Translations under genes and position numbers: made by a program
Source: an uncultured Microbulbifer sp.
GTDB taxonomy: Bacteria; Pseudomonadota; Gammaproteobacteria; Pseudomonadales; Cellvibrionaceae
Reading direction: 5' to 3'
NCBI RefSeq assembly: GCF_947489355.1
Contig: NZ_CANLDD010000001.1
Span: forward strand, 358,678 to 422,677
DNA: 64,000 bases
The notes under the pieces: model-generated
Told to the model about the DNA's origin: nothing
The model's input: the letters and a program-made list of their open reading frames with translations, nothing else
Databases searched by the model: none
Part shown: positions 60,483-64,000 of the stretch, one piece after another
Numbering within the stretch: the first letter of the stretch is position 1
Layout of the letters: each line of letters opens with the position of its first letter

Positions 60483-61604
60483 ATGAGCCAGATGAGTAAT
60501 AAGTCTGAAAATGCGCTGAATGCCATCTGCCCGTACTTCACTATGTTTCCTCTAGAGTACCCTACAAGGGTATTAAAGAAATACAAATCTTCAAATCCAA
60601 TTGTTGTCGATCCATTTTGTGGTCGTGGCACAACACTCTATGCAGCTCGAAAATTGGGGCTGGATGCTTGGGGATTAGATTCATCACCCGTAGCTGTCGC
60701 AATTGCAAAAGCAAAACTTGCTAGTTGTAACCCCGATGAAGTCATAAAGCTCGCTCAAAAAATAATCATCGAAACTACACCCTCTAACATACCAAGCTCT
60801 GAATTTTTTAAATGGGCATACCATGAAGATACTTTGAAGCAGCTTTGCGCTCTACGCAAGGGCCTATTAAATCGAAATAGAGATAGTAACGCTTCAGCTG
60901 TTCTTCGTGCGGCAGCACTAGGATGTCTACATGGTCCCTTGAACAAAAGAGAAGGTATACCTTCATATTTTTCAAATCAGATGCCTCGCACATTTTCCTC
61001 TAAGCCAAACTATTCTGTTAGATATTGGAAAGAAAGAAAACTGAAACCAAAGCCGGCAAATATAGTTGATGTCCTAGAAAAAAAAGTCCGTCGTTTACAG
61101 GGATTGTCAAATGAGTATGTAGGAAATCATAACCAGATTATCTTTGGTGACTCTAGAAAACCTATAACAATGACTAGAGTCTCTGATAATTTTTCAATGG
61201 TTATTACATCTCCTCCTTACTACGGTATGCGAACTTATGTACAGGATCATTGGCTCCGAAATTGGTTTTTAGGGGGGCCTGATGATGTTGATTACATAGT
61301 AAGGAACCAGTTAGATCACAACGGACAAGAAAACTTTGCTGAATCCCTCGGCGATGTTTGGACGAATATGGCGTCCTCGAACGCCAATGAACTGAGAATG
61401 TTTGTTCGCTTTGGCATAATCCCATCTGCTAAGGTTGATACAAAATCCATCTTCCTAAGCTCTTTGGAGTCCTCCGGCGAACGATGGAGGCTAATTTCAA
61501 CCCGCAGTGCAAAAACAGCACAGGAAGGAAAGCGCCAAGCGCGTCAAATGAATTCAAAATCACAAGCCGCTGTCGAGTTCGATTTTCATGTTCTCCGACA
61601 GTAA
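60483..61604 (+). CDS. SAM-dependent DNA methyltransferase with SPPY motif
   Basis: 373 residues. SAM-binding motif I is VVDPFCGRGTT at residues 41-51, and the catalytic motif IV is TSPPYYGMRTY at 242-252, typical of N4-cytosine or N6-adenine enzymes. About 190 residues lie between them, where target recognition would fit. The C-terminus (GKRQARQMNSKSQAAVEFDF) also suits the family. AAGGAG stands 8 nt before the ATG. It is convergent with the helicase gene (20 nt between stops) and lies just beyond an IS30 element. Low GC. Confidence 0.85.
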   Translation: MSQMSNKSENALNAICPYFTMFPLEYPTRVLKKYKSSNPIVVDPFCGRGTTLYAARKLGLDAWGLDSSPVAVAIAKAKLASCNPDEVIKLAQKIIIETTPSNIPSSEFFKWAYHEDTLKQLCALRKGLLNRNRDSNASAVLRAAALGCLHGPLNKREGIPSYFSNQMPRTFSSKPNYSVRYWKERKLKPKPANIVDVLEKKVRRLQGLSNEYVGNHNQIIFGDSRKPITMTRVSDNFSMVITSPPYYGMRTYVQDHWLRNWFLGGPDDVDYIVRNQLDHNGQENFAESLGDVWTNMASSNANELRMFVRFGIIPSAKVDTKSIFLSSLESSGERWRLISTRSAKTAQEGKRQARQMNSKSQAAVEFDFHVLRQ

Positions 61605-61624
61605 TTAGCAGCCCAGCGATTAAC

Positions 61625-63772
61625 TTATTTAGTTGTGTGCCACCTGAGTTCTACTTCACGCGCTCCGGATTGAAAATTCACACCATGAGATTCACGTTCG
61701 CCACAGAATTCGTCAATGTAGGATTTAATTGCAATAGCCGACTCAGCCACATTTTTGTCACCTGGTAAATGATAGGCCAAAGATTTTGGCATGATCATAA
61801 TACATTTCGCCATTGCTCGTGATACCGCTACATTAGTTCTTTCGAGCTGAAGTAGAAATTCTTCTTCTCCCTCGATGATTTCTGTATCACCGACACCAAA
61901 AGACACAATAATTGTCTGTCTCTGTCCACCCTGAAATCGCTCTACAGTATCAACCGATGCATACAATTTATCAGGGTCGGCAGCAGGAAAAAGCTCCCGC
62001 AACTTAGAAATAACAAGCGCTTTTTGAGCTTTATGCGGTGTCACAATGCCTACGGCTTTATCAAAGAAGCTGCCCAAATCATTTTTTTCATGTTTAACTG
62101 ACTTTTGTGTACCATCGAGCGATGCACTAATACCTGTATATAATGACCACACGATTGAAACGACTAAATCCACTTCATCTGGGTTAGCTTGGGAAGAAGC
62201 AATATCTTCATGCACTAAAGTAATAGCGGACTTATCAGGATCTATAACTGATTCAAAAAGCGTTGAACTAGGTAAGCTCACAGGCAAATGTTGCGAATTA
62301 GAAATGCGATGAAGCTTAAGATCAGGATTCTCTGCGCGAAGCTCCTGTGGGTAATCAAGTAACTTTGCATAGTCAACAATCGCTTTACATGACCGGTAGT
62401 TGATCAGCAATGGAAACGTTGAAATTTTAAAGCGTTCCAAAAAATAGCTCTGAATACTTCCAACCAAATACTCTGCACCCGCCGGCGCATCTAAACTGAA
62501 GATTGGTGGCATCTGCTTGTGATCACCTGCGACTGTAAGCTGTCCCTCTTCCTTCAGTACAGATAGAGGTCTCAGCCCCAATGACAGAGAAACCTGTGAG
62601 CTTTCGTCGATCACTGCGAAATCGAAAAGCGGAACAATCCGTTTATCGTACCCCAACTCAGCAACAAAACCGGGAATAGCATGCGCTGAGGTCGCAACAA
62701 CAGTAATTGCTGTTGGATCCTTTATGCTGTTCTGTAAATCATAAAAAAGTGGATCTTTTCTCGTAAACCGGAGGCTGCCGCCTCTTACATGACTACTGAC
62801 CGCTGGAAAAGACTGTGGATCACGCGAACGAGAATATCCCATATAAATTTGGCAGGGAACAGTGGAGTCACTATTGATTGATTTGACCAGTCGGCCTGTT
62901 AATTCCTCCACCGCTCTATAGTTCGGTCCAGTTATCAGTATTTTTTTACCTTTCTCCGTTCGAATAGCCTCATCTATAGTAGAGTGGATAAGAGCCGAAA
63001 GGGTATCAGTCTTTCCTGTGCCAGGAGGCCCCCACATGATACCTAGTTGTTGCTTGGCACAACCTTTTACAGCTTTCTGTTGGCTCTCGTTAATAGGAAA
63101 CTGATTGACTGTTTTGGCTTTATTGAGAAGATCCTTTAATTCACTGCTATCTCTAACATTATTTTTAGCTAGGGACTTTGCCTCCCACAGGAATTTTGAT
63201 ACTGGAGTAACGGGGTCTGTACCAGACTTTTTCTTAGCAGACTTTCTTCCTAAAGCTGTTACTGCGCTCGAATCGGCTTTTGCCGTAGAAGGATGCCCTA
63301 CCTCCCGCAAAATTTCATTTGTGGTCTTCGAGTCATCGTAGGGCTCTCCTTCCATCAAGAAAATAGGGATATCACAGTTGCTGACAATCGCACTATTCAT
63401 TATGGCTTCAAACAATGTGCTGAATTTTTGACCATAACCCGAACTAAATTTAACTTTAACCCGTCTGCCAATTCGATCAAAATGAACAAGCTCCACACCT
63501 ATCAGCCTGTTTGTCCTCACGCTTAGTTGCTGTGGATCGATCACAGAGAAGCCTGGTTCGTTAGAAAATGAATATCCAGTCCGTATAGGAAACCCAGGGT
63601 CAGACATTATTCCAAGTACTAGATAACGGCTTTCTTCTATCTTGGATTCTGTCGAATCTTCACTTACTTCGAATTCAAAGTAGTTAGTACCCAGTATTGA
63701 AAGTTTTCTGGTCAGTACAATAGCTTTATACGATGCTTCTAGGCTCTCTCCGTGGTATGTAAATTCACACAT
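61625..63772 (-). CDS. Superfamily 1 (Upf1/COG1112-like) helicase
   Basis: 715 residues. Walker A GPPGTGKT at 248-255, Walker B VIDESSQ near 388, motif III GDHKQMPP at 416-423, motif IV LLINYRSC, motif V VERFQGGQRQT near 610 and motif VI TNVAVSRA near 646 are all intact. So it should be an active ATPase/helicase of the Upf1-like type. The N-terminal 230 residues show no domain I recognise and no kinase or nuclease motif. Its neighbour is a DNA methyltransferase. A role in defence or in DNA/RNA processing is inferred. Confidence 0.85.
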   Translation of the reverse strand: MCEFTYHGESLEASYKAIVLTRKLSILGTNYFEFEVSEDSTESKIEESRYLVLGIMSDPGFPIRTGYSFSNEPGFSVIDPQQLSVRTNRLIGVELVHFDRIGRRVKVKFSSGYGQKFSTLFEAIMNSAIVSNCDIPIFLMEGEPYDDSKTTNEILREVGHPSTAKADSSAVTALGRKSAKKKSGTDPVTPVSKFLWEAKSLAKNNVRDSSELKDLLNKAKTVNQFPINESQQKAVKGCAKQQLGIMWGPPGTGKTDTLSALIHSTIDEAIRTEKGKKILITGPNYRAVEELTGRLVKSINSDSTVPCQIYMGYSRSRDPQSFPAVSSHVRGGSLRFTRKDPLFYDLQNSIKDPTAITVVATSAHAIPGFVAELGYDKRIVPLFDFAVIDESSQVSLSLGLRPLSVLKEEGQLTVAGDHKQMPPIFSLDAPAGAEYLVGSIQSYFLERFKISTFPLLINYRSCKAIVDYAKLLDYPQELRAENPDLKLHRISNSQHLPVSLPSSTLFESVIDPDKSAITLVHEDIASSQANPDEVDLVVSIVWSLYTGISASLDGTQKSVKHEKNDLGSFFDKAVGIVTPHKAQKALVISKLRELFPAADPDKLYASVDTVERFQGGQRQTIIVSFGVGDTEIIEGEEEFLLQLERTNVAVSRAMAKCIMIMPKSLAYHLPGDKNVAESAIAIKSYIDEFCGERESHGVNFQSGAREVELRWHTTK

Positions 63773-63809
63773 GCGTTCAACCCTACTTGTCGCAGCATTG
63801 AGTAAATAT

Positions 63810-63894
63810 CCACCGGCAAAGCCGGTGGCTTTAATCGTGAACCGCTCAAAGCGGTCTGTACGGAACTAACGTTCCTTGAGCCCCCAAAGGGGGC
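63810..63894. mobile_element. IS200/IS605 end with four tandem hairpins
   Basis: Four perfect hairpins follow each other: CCACCGGC/GCCGGTGG (63810-63828), ACCGCT/AGCGGT (63841-63855), GGAAC/GTTCC (63862-63875) and GCCCCC/GGGGGC (63880-63894). Subterminal hairpins are the recognition sites of Y1 transposases. They lie just downstream of a TnpA-like coding end on the minus strand. Confidence 0.65.
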
Positions 63895-63920
63895 TGCCTA
63901 TATCTTCATACCAAGTTCAG

Positions 63921-64000
63921 TTACTCTACTCGCCGATCTTCCTTCTCCTGATGACGAATATACTCCCTGATCACATTCTCATCACGACCAACGGTGGACG
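63921..64000 (-). CDS. IS200/IS605-family transposase TnpA, C-terminal end (partial)
   Basis: The last 25 codons before a TAA at 63921-63923 read STVGRDENVIREYIRHQEKE and then DRRVE. This resembles the C-terminus of Y1-type (HUH) TnpA transposases, which usually end with a ...VxxYIxxQExED... helix. The rest lies beyond the window. Confidence 0.65.
   Translation of the reverse strand, partial: STVGRDENVIREYIRHQEKEDRRVE

Noticed and set aside
63810..63894. Hairpin series as a CRISPR array or tandem attenuators
   Set aside because: The four stems differ in sequence and there are no equal repeats with spacers. The adjacent TnpA-like end explains them better.

Overview
The window looks like chromosome from a marine, polysaccharide-degrading gammaproteobacterium, most likely Microbulbifer or a close relative in the Cellvibrionales. 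This is inferred from gene order and content, not from a database search. The reasons are the def-fmt-rsmB-trkA-trkH order, a complete N-acetylglucosamine (GlcNAc) uptake and catabolism locus with a TonB-dependent receptor, and a caa3-type cytochrome oxidase operon. No tRNA, rRNA or CRISPR array was seen.

Positions 1-12.3 kb: a lipid A-type acyltransferase, a four-gene ABC export operon (adaptor, ATPase, two FtsX-type permeases) and the conserved def-fmt-rsmB-trkA-trkH block on the minus strand. A LysM protein and dprA diverge from def. Positions 13.5-17.2 kb form an AT-richer insert with an S41 protease, a transglutaminase/TPR lipoprotein and copy A of a 108-bp hairpin repeat. The conserved cluster then resumes with purE, tsaC, hemF, a SnoaL-like gene that appears frameshifted, aroE and a small membrane protein. 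Positions 21-24.5 kb are a decay zone. It holds a transposase remnant, copy B of the hairpin repeat, one secreted hypothetical protein, and a chimeric pseudogene made of a broken SSS transporter joined to a second copy of the aroE tail and the following gene.

Positions 24.4-35.4 kb: the GlcNAc/chitooligosaccharide regulon. A TonB receptor, a GlcNAc kinase and an SSS symporter are on the plus strand. They face nagR-nagA-nagB-GH20 hexosaminidase on the minus strand. Three copies of the same palindrome, two before the receptor and one before nagR, tie the arms into one LacI-type regulon. Together the genes import the sugar, cleave oligomers, phosphorylate, deacetylate and deaminate to fructose-6-phosphate. 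Positions 35.5-40.7 kb carry a gamma-carbonic anhydrase-like protein, oligopeptidase A, a YheV-type zinc-ribbon protein and a MATE exporter. Positions 41.5-50.1 kb hold the oxidase operon coxB-coxA-ctaG-coxC-SURF1-(CxxxC protein)-ctaA-ctaB-sco, with a small DUF2909 gene on the opposite strand.

Positions 50.1-64 kb are accessory DNA: a lipoprotein, two orphan immunity-type genes (SUKH and DUF2004-like), several decayed fragments and a CadR/P-type ATPase metal-resistance pair between two truncated IS3-family ends. An IS30 element follows, then a DNA methyltransferase convergent with an Upf1-like SF1 helicase, and finally the end of an IS200/IS605 element at the right edge. The methyltransferase/helicase pair, bracketed by two insertion sequences, is the best candidate for an undescribed defence-type system.
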